Source: a virus. Taken from it: a stretch of 50,207 nucleotides of DNA. How positions within the stretch are numbered: position 1 is the stretch's first letter; each line of letters begins with the position of its first letter. A program made the position numbers and the translations under genes. The stretch spans positions 1-50,207 of the IMG/VR virus record IMGVR_UViG_3300035666_000033; one strand, written 5' to 3'. The notes beneath the pieces are model-generated. The model worked only from the letters and a program-made list of their open reading frames with translations. It made no database searches and was not told the DNA's origin. Shown piece by piece: positions 31,536 to 39,142 of the stretch.

Positions 31536-31901
31536 ATGACCCGTAAAGTCGATTTGGGCGCTCCTTCCCTCACCGGGAAGGACGCCAATGATCTGGTGGC
31601 AAAGGAGTTCGCCAAGGTCAAGTACCCGTTCAAGGTTGTGGTGACGAACCACATGCCGCGCAATGCCGTGTTCCCCGAGGTGGAAGGGCTGCATCTTCGC
31701 CACTGCGCCGACGAGGCAGGCCGTCAAAAAGAGGTCTCCATCGAAAGCGAAGACCAGTTCCAGCGCCTGGCATCCAGCATCGAGCAGATTGCCGAACTGA
31801 ATGGCTACGAACTGGCGCTGACCATCGAAGAGGTTGCGGTTGTCGCGCCCACCAAGGGCAAGACCGGCGGTGCTGCTACCACCGAAACGCAAGCTCAGTA
31901 A
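31536..31901 (+). CDS. small late protein between capsid and sheath
   Basis: 121 residues; AAGGAG precedes the ATG. Beta-rich core (YPFKVVVTNHMPRNAVFPEV, EVSIESEDQFQRLASSIEQI) with a low-complexity C-terminus (GKTGGAATTETQAQ). It may be a decoration, head-completion or tail-completion protein. No family is recognised. Confidence 0.65.
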   Translation: MTRKVDLGAPSLTGKDANDLVAKEFAKVKYPFKVVVTNHMPRNAVFPEVEGLHLRHCADEAGRQKEVSIESEDQFQRLASSIEQIAELNGYELALTIEEVAVVAPTKGKTGGAATTETQAQ

Positions 31902-31913
31902 GGGGGCTAGGCC

Positions 31914-33557
31914 ATGAGTACCGCTTTTGTGAGACAACTTGGCGCCGAATCCGGCGTGCAGCTTAATCCGCTGCGCGATAACTCCGAGATTCCGGTAGCC
32001 GACAACGCCGATCAGGTCTTCGGCATCATGATGCGGGCCACTCGTGGCCGCATCGACAAGCCTTTCAAGGTTGATCGCGGCAACGTGTTCAAGAAACTCG
32101 GCAAGGGTGAGCAGATTCGCGTCTCTGCCCTCAACGAGGCTTGGGTGCATGTTGTCGAAGCCCTGAACAATGGCGCCTATGAGGCCGTTGTCCAGCGCCT
32201 GACCACCTCCGCCGCCATCATCAAGTGGGCTGTCGCCACGGTTGATGCAGAAACCAAGGCTGTCACCTTTGCAGCATCGGAAACCGATCCCGTCGCGCCG
32301 TACCTGTTCGCCGTGAAGCACCTTGAGTGCTACAACGATGGTATCAAGCTCGAATACCGGGCAGATGAAAACAAGGTCGGCGGCGTGGCTGCGGCAAACG
32401 ACAAGCTGACACTACGCATCCGCGACAAGGATGGTGTCCTGCTTTACGAGTTCTACGGCTCTCTGAACCCGGAAGCCAAGGACGATTACGGCAACTCGGC
32501 CTACCTGCCTGACGTTGCTTTGGCACTGACTGATGCGGTCGAAATCAAAGTCGGCACCATCGGCGCCGGCGCAACGGTCGATCCCGCATCGCCGGCCTAT
32601 GGCTACGACGTGAATGGGCAAGAGAAGTGGGCGAAGTCCGCCGTCCTGGTGTGCTTCACGGAAGGTGGCACCGGCTACACCACGCAAGACTACATGGCTG
32701 CGCGTGAGAAGCTGCAATACACCCCGTTCAATTACGCCTACATTTCGTCGGGCGGAACCCAGGCGCCGGCACTTCTGGCGCAACTGGCGCAACTGGCGTT
32801 CGACACCAACCGTCAATTGCGTTTCGACATCCCTGGCAACCTGAACCCGGAAGCGGCTATCACCTTCGTTGAGCAGTTGAACATGGGCGCCAGCATGACG
32901 GCCCACCTGATGCACGCCTTCTGGTCTCCGATCAAGTCGGACGACCCAACCGGCATCAATCCGAAGGGCCATCTTGGCACGGCCACGCTGAACATCGCCT
33001 ACGCCTGCCTGCGCAACGCTCAGACCAATGCCAAGGGCTTTGCTCCGAAGAACTACGTCATCGCCGGCCGCGAGTGGCCTATCCGTCGCACTCGCATGAC
33101 CCAGGTTTATTCGCCGCGCGACCAGGAATTGAACGCCCTGGCCCGCGCCAAGATTAACCCGGTGATGTACGAGGTCTATACCGGCGGCGGCCGCTACGTC
33201 TTCCGCGACTCCCTGACTTGTGCCCTGGTTGAATCCAGCCTGAAAAAGCTGATTTCCGTGGCCGACATGTCCACAAGCATCGACGATGCCGTCACTCGTG
33301 CCGGCAAGGACATGCTGCAACTGCCGATGCAGGTAGCCGTGAAGCGCATGCAGGACTTCCTGGTCGAGCTCTTCGAGGGCGCCGAGTCTTCCGGCTGGCT
33401 GGTTCCATCCAGCGCGCCTGAAATGAACGGCAAGGCGTGGAAGTTCGACGTTCGCCCAAATGAGGTACGGCCTTACGACCGGATGGATTGCTCGTACTGG
33501 CTGCGCTACGACGGCACCGTCCGCCAGATTTTCGTCACCCAGACGCTGACTCGCTAA
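31914..33557 (+). CDS. contractile tail sheath protein
   Basis: 547 residues. The N-terminus has the sheath-like IMMRATRGRIDKPFKVDRGN and FKKLGKGEQIRVSALNEAWV. The middle has LRFDIPGNLNPEAAITFVEQ and YVIAGREWPIRRTRMTQVYS; the C-terminus has LNALARAKINPVMYEVYTGG, GRYVFRDSLTCALVES and VAVKRMQDFLVELFEGAESS. This is the order of conserved parts in myophage sheaths. It would polymerise around the tail tube and contract on infection. The annotation makes this phage a myovirus. Confidence 0.78.
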   Translation: MSTAFVRQLGAESGVQLNPLRDNSEIPVADNADQVFGIMMRATRGRIDKPFKVDRGNVFKKLGKGEQIRVSALNEAWVHVVEALNNGAYEAVVQRLTTSAAIIKWAVATVDAETKAVTFAASETDPVAPYLFAVKHLECYNDGIKLEYRADENKVGGVAAANDKLTLRIRDKDGVLLYEFYGSLNPEAKDDYGNSAYLPDVALALTDAVEIKVGTIGAGATVDPASPAYGYDVNGQEKWAKSAVLVCFTEGGTGYTTQDYMAAREKLQYTPFNYAYISSGGTQAPALLAQLAQLAFDTNRQLRFDIPGNLNPEAAITFVEQLNMGASMTAHLMHAFWSPIKSDDPTGINPKGHLGTATLNIAYACLRNAQTNAKGFAPKNYVIAGREWPIRRTRMTQVYSPRDQELNALARAKINPVMYEVYTGGGRYVFRDSLTCALVESSLKKLISVADMSTSIDDAVTRAGKDMLQLPMQVAVKRMQDFLVELFEGAESSGWLVPSSAPEMNGKAWKFDVRPNEVRPYDRMDCSYWLRYDGTVRQIFVTQTLTR

Positions 33558-33584
33558 CCCCTCCCAAAAGGAAAGGACAGAAAC

Positions 33585-34259
33585 ATGAGCATGACCGAAC
33601 TGCTGCGCGGGGCGATGAAGCGCCGCGATGCTACCAAGACCCTGGATTCCACCGGCGAAGAGCCGGCGCTCGCAGGGGCCGACAACTACACCATCGCCGA
33701 CATCACCATGTCTGCGGTATCTGCCGTCCAGCAATGGGCGGAAACCGACGATCTGGACGACGGCGAGAGCTACGCAGACCGCCTGATGGCCCTCGTGGTG
33801 GGTATTGCCGATGCCAACAAGGATGGCGACATCACCGAGGACGAACAGGGCGTGCTGGAAGTGGCACTCAATGCGGCCTGGGACTATCTGGTCAAGTGCG
33901 GCGCAACCGAAGAGGACGCCGGCGCACTGTTGAACGACTGGGACGATGAAGCCGCTGACCGCGTGCGTGATCTGGTTGCCTCTGTGCTGCCGGAAGGCGA
34001 CGACGAGGCCAGCGCCGAAATCGACAGCTTCGTTTTCAGCGAGTCCGACCAGGAGCCCGCCCTGGATGCCGTCTACAAGATGAAGATGGCAGTTCGCGGC
34101 GGCAAGAAGATGCGCATCCGTAAGCGCATTTCCGGCACGGTGCGACTCTCCGCAAAGCAGAAGCTCGCCATCCGCAAGGCACGCATGAAGAGCCATTCTG
34201 CGGGCGCGATGATGCGCCGCATGAAGTCCATGCGCATGCGCCGGAAGATGGGCATCTGA
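33585..34259 (+). CDS. EF-hand protein with a basic Met/Arg tail
   Basis: 224 residues. Residues 76-87, DANKDGDITEDE, are a perfect EF-hand loop (Asp1, Asn3, Asp5, Gly6, Ile8, Glu12), followed by helices in an acidic domain. From about 165 the sequence becomes strongly basic and Met-rich (KMRIRKRISGTVRLSAKQKL, ending MRRMKSMRMRRKMGI). An acidic Ca-binding domain joined to an Arg/Lys/Met tail could bind DNA or a membrane in a calcium-dependent way. It follows the sheath gene and is closed by a strong terminator, so expression as a late structural protein is likely. Confidence 0.8.
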   Translation: MSMTELLRGAMKRRDATKTLDSTGEEPALAGADNYTIADITMSAVSAVQQWAETDDLDDGESYADRLMALVVGIADANKDGDITEDEQGVLEVALNAAWDYLVKCGATEEDAGALLNDWDDEAADRVRDLVASVLPEGDDEASAEIDSFVFSESDQEPALDAVYKMKMAVRGGKKMRIRKRISGTVRLSAKQKLAIRKARMKSHSAGAMMRRMKSMRMRRKMGI

Positions 34260-34283
34260 CCACCCTTGCAACCTTAACCGGGG

Positions 34284-34316
34284 AAATGGCGCTGCTTCTC
34301 GGTAGCGCCATTTTTT
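34284..34316 (+). terminator. strong intrinsic terminator in the late region
   Basis: AAATGGCGCT (34284-34293), loop of 10, AGCGCCATTT (34304-34313), T-run to 34316. The perfect 10-bp stem lies 25 bp after the EF-hand gene and 4 bp before the next start codon. Confidence 0.92.
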
Positions 34317-34319
34317 GCC

Positions 34320-35111
34320 ATGACGACGAACATGCCAAGCCTTGATGCAAACACCCTTTCCTCTCTCTGGGACGGGCTGTCTCCGCACCTGATCGCCAGC
34401 TTCTACGAGGTGACGAAGACGGGAGACGACGCCTGGGGGCGGACAGGCAAGACCGACCCCAAGACCGTGCTCGCGCCGCTCACTGAGGCGAACATGGAAA
34501 TCGCGCTGAACTGGCAGAGCCCATTCGAGCAGGCCGGGCCTGAATCGAAAGCGCCGGCGCTGATGGCGATGCTGCAATCAGGGGCGTTGCAGCCAATTGT
34601 CGATTCGGTCATGGGCAAACAGAAGGAGCAAGGCGGGGCGCAGCAGAAATCGAACGATTTCCTCGCGCAGTTCGAGGGGAGAACCGGCATCACAAAGCTG
34701 AATTCAACCCAGGTGTTCAATGGCATGCCGCCGGTGAAGATTCAAGTCACGGCGCTGTTCCGGGCCTGGCGTGACTCCATGAAGGAGGTCGAGGCGCCAT
34801 TTAACAAGCTCATGGAGTGGGCTCTACCAATCGAGCTATCGAAAGACGGCTCCGTTCTGGCGCGCGCCGCCGAGACGGCAAAGGGCGACATGGGCTATGT
34901 CGAGGCTCTGATGCCTTCCAAGTCGCCTACCCGCATCGCCATGAAATACAAGGGGCGCATCTATTCGCCACTGGTGATTGAGTCCATCGGGCAGCCGATG
35001 ACTTCGCCGGTCGATAAGAACGGCCGCTACGTCGAACTGGCAATTCCAATGACCCTTTGCACGCTCACCGCCCTGGATCGAAACGACTGGGCAAGAGCGG
35101 CATCCTTGTAA
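34320..35111 (+). CDS. putative tail or baseplate assembly protein
   Basis: 263 residues, from the ATG at 34320 or the in-frame ATG at 34332. Blocks such as STQVFNGMPPVKIQVTALFR, AWRDSMKEVEAPFNKLMEWA and GRIYSPLVIESIGQPMTSPV resemble T4-type tail-tube cap or baseplate-junction proteins. It begins right after a terminator, so it may need its own promoter or read-through. Similarity is by pattern. Confidence 0.5.
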   Translation: MTTNMPSLDANTLSSLWDGLSPHLIASFYEVTKTGDDAWGRTGKTDPKTVLAPLTEANMEIALNWQSPFEQAGPESKAPALMAMLQSGALQPIVDSVMGKQKEQGGAQQKSNDFLAQFEGRTGITKLNSTQVFNGMPPVKIQVTALFRAWRDSMKEVEAPFNKLMEWALPIELSKDGSVLARAAETAKGDMGYVEALMPSKSPTRIAMKYKGRIYSPLVIESIGQPMTSPVDKNGRYVELAIPMTLCTLTALDRNDWARAASL

Positions 35112-35126
35112 CAGGAGCAAGCCATC

Positions 35127-35897
35127 ATGATCCACTTCCCCCCGCTACGCACCAGGCGCCTGACGGCACAACTGCGCGAACTGTCCATTGGCGAATCGAT
35201 TGCCATTGCCGCCATGCCGGCGCACCTCGAAGAGGCGTCATGCACGGCTTTCCTGCGACGCGCCGTTGAGACATCCAAGGGCATTGAAGACCCGGCGCAC
35301 TGGACGGTACAGGAGCGCATGCTCGCCGTCTGTCACTACCTGGCATCGACAGCAGAGGATGGCCCGGACTTCTCCCTGGGGGATGGGCGCTACTCCGATT
35401 ACCTGGACGGCGCATCCGACATCCCGACGGCGACCGCATCGGTTGAGATTGGCGAGGTCGGAGGCGATGTCTGGCACATCCGGCACCTAACAGGCGCAAT
35501 GGCCGAATCAATCGAGCGCATGACCGGCGAGGCTGAGGGAATTTCCGGCCGGCTCCACTGGTTGCTGGGCGGCATGGCGTGCCAGATGGTGCGCTCCGGC
35601 GAGAGTGTTCCAGACGCATCGGACGGCGAAGGCGCTTTTGATGAGTTCCTGGTTGGCCGAATGCGCGTGATGTCTGCCTTCCCGGAGAGCGACTTTGCCG
35701 CACTCATGACCAAGTACATGATCGGGCGCGACAAGCTGCATCACCTTTTCAGGATCGAATTCACATCGGATGGCATCGTGGCTATGCCGAAAGGAGGGGC
35801 TGCAAGCAATTTGCCGCCAGCCCGATTTCCGGCCCATACCTGCCTCTCTGGAATGGCGCGCGAGTTGGTCGGAAAACCTCACGAATCTGGCGTCTAG
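35127..35897 (+). CDS. tail assembly chaperone, upstream frame
   Basis: 256 residues ending at TAG 35897. RELSIGESIAIAAMPAHLEE, PAHWTVQERMLAVCHYLAST, DGPDFSLGDGRYSDYLDGAS and VGRMRVMSAFPESDFAALMT form a helical protein typical of tail assembly or T4 gp26-like baseplate assembly factors. Its last 33 codons overlap, in the +1 frame, a second coding segment that has protein character and continues for about 100 residues, as in G/GT chaperones. Confidence 0.7.
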   Translation: MIHFPPLRTRRLTAQLRELSIGESIAIAAMPAHLEEASCTAFLRRAVETSKGIEDPAHWTVQERMLAVCHYLASTAEDGPDFSLGDGRYSDYLDGASDIPTATASVEIGEVGGDVWHIRHLTGAMAESIERMTGEAEGISGRLHWLLGGMACQMVRSGESVPDASDGEGAFDEFLVGRMRVMSAFPESDFAALMTKYMIGRDKLHHLFRIEFTSDGIVAMPKGGAASNLPPARFPAHTCLSGMARELVGKPHESGV

Positions 35898-36105
35898 TCT
35901 CGCCCTATATTCCCACACATCATTAACCGACGCGCTGGCTATGCAGGCCAGCACGGCAAGGAAGTTCTTCGAAGGAAAGCCCTTCGAAGAGTGGAAGCGG
36001 GGAAGGGAGTCCGAGTTGAAAACACAGGCAGCCATCGTGAATCGTCTAAATGACGTGATTCGCGCATGCGGGATAGTCGCCAAGACGGTAGCGAGGTCTC
36101 GGTGA
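35796..36105 (+). CDS. probable +1 frameshift extension of the tail assembly chaperone
   Basis: The +1 frame stays open across the end of the upstream gene and continues to TGA at 36103-36105. A plausible slip site is GGG_G at 35796-35799, immediately preceded by an AGGAGG-like Shine-Dalgarno sequence. Shifting GGG to GGG by +1 leads into CTG CAA GCA. The extension includes SLTDALAMQASTARKFFEGK and PFEEWKRGRESELKTQAAIV, a pattern seen in GT-type tails. Independent initiation is less likely because the first in-frame ATG, at 35770, has no ribosome-binding site. Confidence 0.6.
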
Positions 36106-36407
36106 TGGCAGAAAAACCAATGAGACGCCTAGCCTCATGCGACGCCGAGACGGGGGGGCTTTGCCATCATGCAGAGCAGGCATCGGAAGATGCCGCCGAC
36201 TCCGCAGTCAAGAAGGTATTCGCCATTCTTGGTGTGGATATTGACCGACCGGAGAGCGTCGAGGAATTCCGGGAAGACCTTCGTTTTGGCCGGCGCCTTC
36301 GCAAGGTTGCCGACCACGGCATGCTGGCCTTCTTCGGCGTTGCCGCTGCCGCACTGGCGGCCGCCGTGTGGGCTGGGATCGTCTCCAAGATCAACGGAGG
36401 CCACTGA
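36105..36407 (+). CDS. small single-span membrane protein of the lysis cassette
   Basis: 100 residues from the ATG at 36105, overlapping the chaperone extension stop (TGATG). The N-terminal two thirds are charged and soluble (SVEEFREDLRFGRRLRKVAD). One membrane segment follows (MLAFFGVAAAALAAAVWAGI). It directly precedes the holin and may be an antiholin or holin partner. The TM boundary and position are seen; the role is inferred. Confidence 0.72.
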   Translation: MAEKPMRRLASCDAETGGLCHHAEQASEDAADSAVKKVFAILGVDIDRPESVEEFREDLRFGRRLRKVADHGMLAFFGVAAAALAAAVWAGIVSKINGGH

Positions 36408-36616
36408 TGGAGCTTCTGCCTGACTGGAAGAAGATCGCGCGCCGTGCGTGGAGTTTTCGCCTAACCATTATCGCCGCCCTTTTGTCGGGGGCGGAGGTTG
36501 TTCTTCCGCTGTTTATCGACGTGCTTCCGCGCAACCTATTCGCCTCACTGTCGTTTGTTGCTGTAGTTGGCGCCGCAGTCGCCCGCGTCGTCTCACAGCC
36601 GAGGATGCACCAATGA
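36407..36616 (+). CDS. holin candidate
   Basis: 69 residues from the ATG at 36407. MELLPDWKKIARRAWSFRLT leads into two membrane segments (TIIAALLSGAEVVLPLFI and LFASLSFVAVVGAAVARVV). The size and the MELLPDW...RRAWS start are characteristic of small phage holins annotated as DUF7940. It would set lysis timing and depolarise or perforate the inner membrane. Coupled on both sides by overlapping start and stop codons. Confidence 0.85.
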   Translation: MELLPDWKKIARRAWSFRLTIIAALLSGAEVVLPLFIDVLPRNLFASLSFVAVVGAAVARVVSQPRMHQ

Positions 36617-37104
36617 ACCGACCGCGCAACGCGCTTGCTGCGCTGACCCTATCCGCCGCTGCCCTGGTTGGCCTCGTCATGCAGGAGGGCTACACCGACC
36701 GCGCCGTCATCCCGGTCAAGGGCGATGTCCCGACAATCGGCTTTGGCACGACCGGCGGCGTCAAGATGGGCGACACGATTACACCGCCCAAGGCCCTGGC
36801 GCGCGCACTGACCGATGTGCAGAAGTTCGAGGGGGCGCTGAAGCAATGCGTCACCGTCCCGCTTCACCAACACGAGTACGACGCCTTTGTCGGCTTCTCC
36901 TACAACGTCGGCTCCGCTGCATTCTGCCGGTCTGGGATCGTCAAGAAACTGAACGCCGGCGACTACAAGGGGGCATGCGGAGAAATTCTGCGCTGGACAT
37001 ATTTCCAAGGGAAGAACTGCGCAGCGCCTGAGAATGCTCGCCTCTGCGGCGGGCTGGCAAAGCGCCGGCAGGAAGAGTACCGGCAGTGCCTTGGGGATGG
37101 CTGA
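36613..37104 (+). CDS. GH24 endolysin with N-terminal signal-anchor
   Basis: 163 residues from the ATG at 36613. The weakly hydrophobic N-terminus (ALAALTLSAAALVGLVM) fits a SAR (signal-anchor-release) domain, as in P21 endolysin. The muramidase core begins QEGYTDRAVIPVKGDVPTIG with Glu25 as the acid; Thr41 and Asp38 are near the usual threonine and aspartate positions, though Asp is not at the exact canonical spacing. YDAFVGFSYNVGSAAFCRSG is the next conserved block. It cleaves peptidoglycan after release from the membrane. Confidence 0.92.
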   Translation: MNRPRNALAALTLSAAALVGLVMQEGYTDRAVIPVKGDVPTIGFGTTGGVKMGDTITPPKALARALTDVQKFEGALKQCVTVPLHQHEYDAFVGFSYNVGSAAFCRSGIVKKLNAGDYKGACGEILRWTYFQGKNCAAPENARLCGGLAKRRQEEYRQCLGDG

Positions 37105-37486
37105 CATGTGCGCCATTTCCAGCAAGCTACGCACCGTCGAAGGCGGCCGCGTGGCGTTCTACTGCCCAGGCTGCAAGGACACTCACACGATTCGCATTGG
37201 CGACGGCGCTGGGCCTGGCTGGACTTACAACGGCAACGCCGATAATCCGACTTTCACGCCGTCCGTGCTGGTGCGAACCGGGCATTACTGCAACCCAGGC
37301 CAGCAGCCCGGTGATTGTGCCTGCGATTACCAAGAACGATACCCGGACGAAGGGCCGTGGCCTTGGCCGTGCGGCATCTGCCATTCATTTGTCACCAACG
37401 GCCAAATCCAGTTCTTGAGCGACTGCACGCACGAGCTGGCAGGCCAAACCGTACCGCTTCCCGACCTACCGGAGTCCGTGAAATGA
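37097..37486 (+). CDS. DUF6527 protein of the lysis cassette
   Basis: 129 residues from the ATG at 37097, within the end of the endolysin gene. FYCPGCKDTHTIRIG, GWTYNGNADNPTFTPSVLVR and CGICHSFVTNGQIQFLSDCT, then HELAGQTVPLPDLP, are typical of DUF6527. Cysteine pairs suggest zinc binding. The family is often mislabelled ammonia monooxygenase. No function is known. Its repeated presence in phage lysis cassettes suggests a late role. Confidence 0.88.
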   Translation: MADMCAISSKLRTVEGGRVAFYCPGCKDTHTIRIGDGAGPGWTYNGNADNPTFTPSVLVRTGHYCNPGQQPGDCACDYQERYPDEGPWPWPCGICHSFVTNGQIQFLSDCTHELAGQTVPLPDLPESVK

Positions 37487-37914
37487 GCATCGCAAGCGCA
37501 CTTATCCCAGCGCCGTACCGCTGGCTGTTATGGCTGGCGGCTATTGCTGTCATCGCCGGAGCCGGAGCATGGGGAGGCCACAAGGCCACGCAAGCCTATT
37601 ACCAGCCGAAGCTCGAGAAGCTGGAGACGCGGGCAAAGGCCGCAGAGGATCGCGCGGCTGAATTCGAGACGGCATACAACGCACTGGCCGGCGCAACGCA
37701 GCGCCAGAACGACGCCATCAACAAGCTGCGCGCCGATTCGGCAGAGCGCCAGCGCCTGGCGGACATCGCCATCGCCAAGGCAAAGGCCGAGTCAGCCACG
37801 TTCAAGAGCAAGGCAACGGCCATCATGGGTCTCAAGTTGCCGCATGGCGCAGATGAATGCACCGCTGCACGAGAAGCGTTTGACATCGAACTTAGAGAAG
37901 AGAGGGGAAGGTGA
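37483..37914 (+). CDS. Rz-like inner-membrane spanin
   Basis: 143 residues. One N-terminal membrane segment (YRWLLWLAAIAVIAGAGAWG) is followed by a long periplasmic coiled coil (LEKLETRAKAAEDRAAEFET, QRLADIAIAKAKAESATFKS), the Rz architecture. With the lipoprotein encoded next, it should bridge inner and outer membranes and fuse them after peptidoglycan is cut. Start overlaps the preceding gene. Confidence 0.9.
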   Translation: MSIASALIPAPYRWLLWLAAIAVIAGAGAWGGHKATQAYYQPKLEKLETRAKAAEDRAAEFETAYNALAGATQRQNDAINKLRADSAERQRLADIAIAKAKAESATFKSKATAIMGLKLPHGADECTAAREAFDIELREERGR

Positions 37915-37916
37915 CT

Positions 37917-38258
37917 ATGCGCATGATTGCAATCGCCGTCGTGATGGCTGTGGCGTTGTCTGGGTGTGTATCCACGGCGCCAAAGGTTCAAGAGGTTCTT
38001 GTGCCCGTGCCGGTTCCGTGCAAGGTGGCGATTCCTGATCGCCCTGCGCTTGCCGTTGATTCGCTCCCTGTCGGCTCAGGAATCTGGGAGCAGATGAAAG
38101 CCTTGCGCGCCGAGCGGAGCCAGCGCCAGGGATACGAAACCGAGCTTGAGGCGGCCGTCAAGTCCTGCCAGGAAGGCCCGGAAAACACGCCGATTGAGCC
38201 AAATGCCGTGCAATACAGTGCAGGGAAGCAACCTATCCACCGAAAGGACATGCCATGA
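37917..38258 (+). CDS. Rz1-like outer-membrane spanin lipoprotein
   Basis: 113 residues from the ATG at 37917; a GTG at 37911 is also possible. A lipoprotein signal (AIAVVMAVALSGC) with lipobox ALSGC is followed by Pro-rich VLVPVPVPCKVAIPDRPA, as in Rz1. It is longer than lambda Rz1 and is downstream of, not embedded in, the Rz-like gene. It should pair with that protein for outer-membrane disruption. The stop overlaps the tube gene start (ATGA). Confidence 0.85.
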   Translation: MRMIAIAVVMAVALSGCVSTAPKVQEVLVPVPVPCKVAIPDRPALAVDSLPVGSGIWEQMKALRAERSQRQGYETELEAAVKSCQEGPENTPIEPNAVQYSAGKQPIHRKDMP

Positions 38259-38755
38259 CCGTTTCCAATGCCGCCTACCTCAAAGGCTTTTACGACACGA
38301 CCAAGGCGCTTGGCGCCAAGGTTGTTTCCAGTGACTTCACGTTCGAAATCGAGGGCTTCGAACAGAACTACCTGCTGTGCAAGCAGGCGCCTTGGCCTGA
38401 GATTTCGCCGGCTGGTGAAATCGAAGTTCCCACGCCGATGGGCGCCAAAATGTGGCAGCCGCAGCAAGTCGAAATCGCGCAGCAGGGCCAGATTTCCATG
38501 ATGGAGACCGTTGCTGGCAGCATCGACAACATGATGGTCAGCCTGATCGCCAAGGGCGGCACGTTCAATGCCAAGATTTACGAGGGCACGCCTCAGAAGT
38601 TCCTGAAGGCCAAGCGCATCGTCGATTGCTTCATCCAGCTTGACGCGCCAGACCGCGATTGGGAGAACCGTTCCCAGATTCTGATCTTCTCCGGCACGCT
38701 GTTCTACCACTACTTCGGCGAAGTCGTTCCTGGTAACTCCGGCGACTACCGGTAA
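38255..38755 (+). CDS. tail tube protein candidate
   Basis: 166 residues. Alternating beta structure (YLLCKQAPWPEISPAGEIE, QPQQVEIAQQGQISMMETVA, FLKAKRIVDCFIQLDAPD, LIFSGTLFYHYFGEVVPGN) is like the Hcp/gp19-type tube fold of myophages. Length is normal for a tube subunit. It is the first tail gene after the lysis cassette and is followed by baseplate genes. Assignment by pattern, not alignment. Confidence 0.65.
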   Translation: MTVSNAAYLKGFYDTTKALGAKVVSSDFTFEIEGFEQNYLLCKQAPWPEISPAGEIEVPTPMGAKMWQPQQVEIAQQGQISMMETVAGSIDNMMVSLIAKGGTFNAKIYEGTPQKFLKAKRIVDCFIQLDAPDRDWENRSQILIFSGTLFYHYFGEVVPGNSGDYR

Positions 38756-39138
38756 TGGCAACTCTTTCCGCCCTGGCGGATAACTTCGCAACGAACGAGC
38801 GCCCGGCTGGCAATCTGCTGGACGGGCCTTCCGTTCTTGCTCAGGCCGTGGCTGCAACCCGTCTCTATGCCGGGTATGCAGAACTGCGCGCCCATGCGGG
38901 TGTATCGCCTGCGCCTGACGTTTCTGGCGACACTGAAATCAGCAACTCAGAATGGGCGCTGATTCGGCCGCTGTTCCTGCTGTACGTCGAACGCGAGACG
39001 GCATTGCAGCTTGAGGCTTCTCGTGGCCTTGGCATGGATGTTTTCGGGCGATCCTCAAGCGAGGTGGCGGCCGATATTCTCCAGTTCGAGGCGGAGCTAC
39101 CGCACCGGGCTTTCTTTCGCCCCATCATAACGGTGTAG
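38755..39138 (+). CDS. small tail-region protein, function unknown
   Basis: 127 residues; ATG overlaps the tube TAA. Mostly helical and acidic (GPSVLAQAVAATRLYAGYAE, LFLLYVERETALQLEASRGL, VAADILQFEAELPHRAFFRP). Similar-sized helical proteins after the tube gene act as tail initiators or chaperones, but no such link can be shown here. Confidence 0.62.
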   Translation: MATLSALADNFATNERPAGNLLDGPSVLAQAVAATRLYAGYAELRAHAGVSPAPDVSGDTEISNSEWALIRPLFLLYVERETALQLEASRGLGMDVFGRSSSEVAADILQFEAELPHRAFFRPIITV

Positions 39139-39142
39139 CAGC

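Noticed and set aside
32412-34577. Long 721-codon frame on the minus strand opposite the sheath and EF-hand genes
   Set aside because: It is the shadow of GC-rich plus-strand genes that have clear domains and ribosome-binding sites, and it runs across the terminator at 34284. No protein family signal is seen.
36000-36007. KOPS-like octamer GGGAAGGG as a target of the RdgC-FtsK gamma fusion
   Set aside because: One copy in 50 kb is not more than chance, and the host's KOPS consensus is unknown.
37097-37486. Ammonia monooxygenase label
   Set aside because: Proteins of this family are often annotated so, but the sequence matches DUF6527 and lacks the membrane segments and copper ligands of AmoA/B/C.
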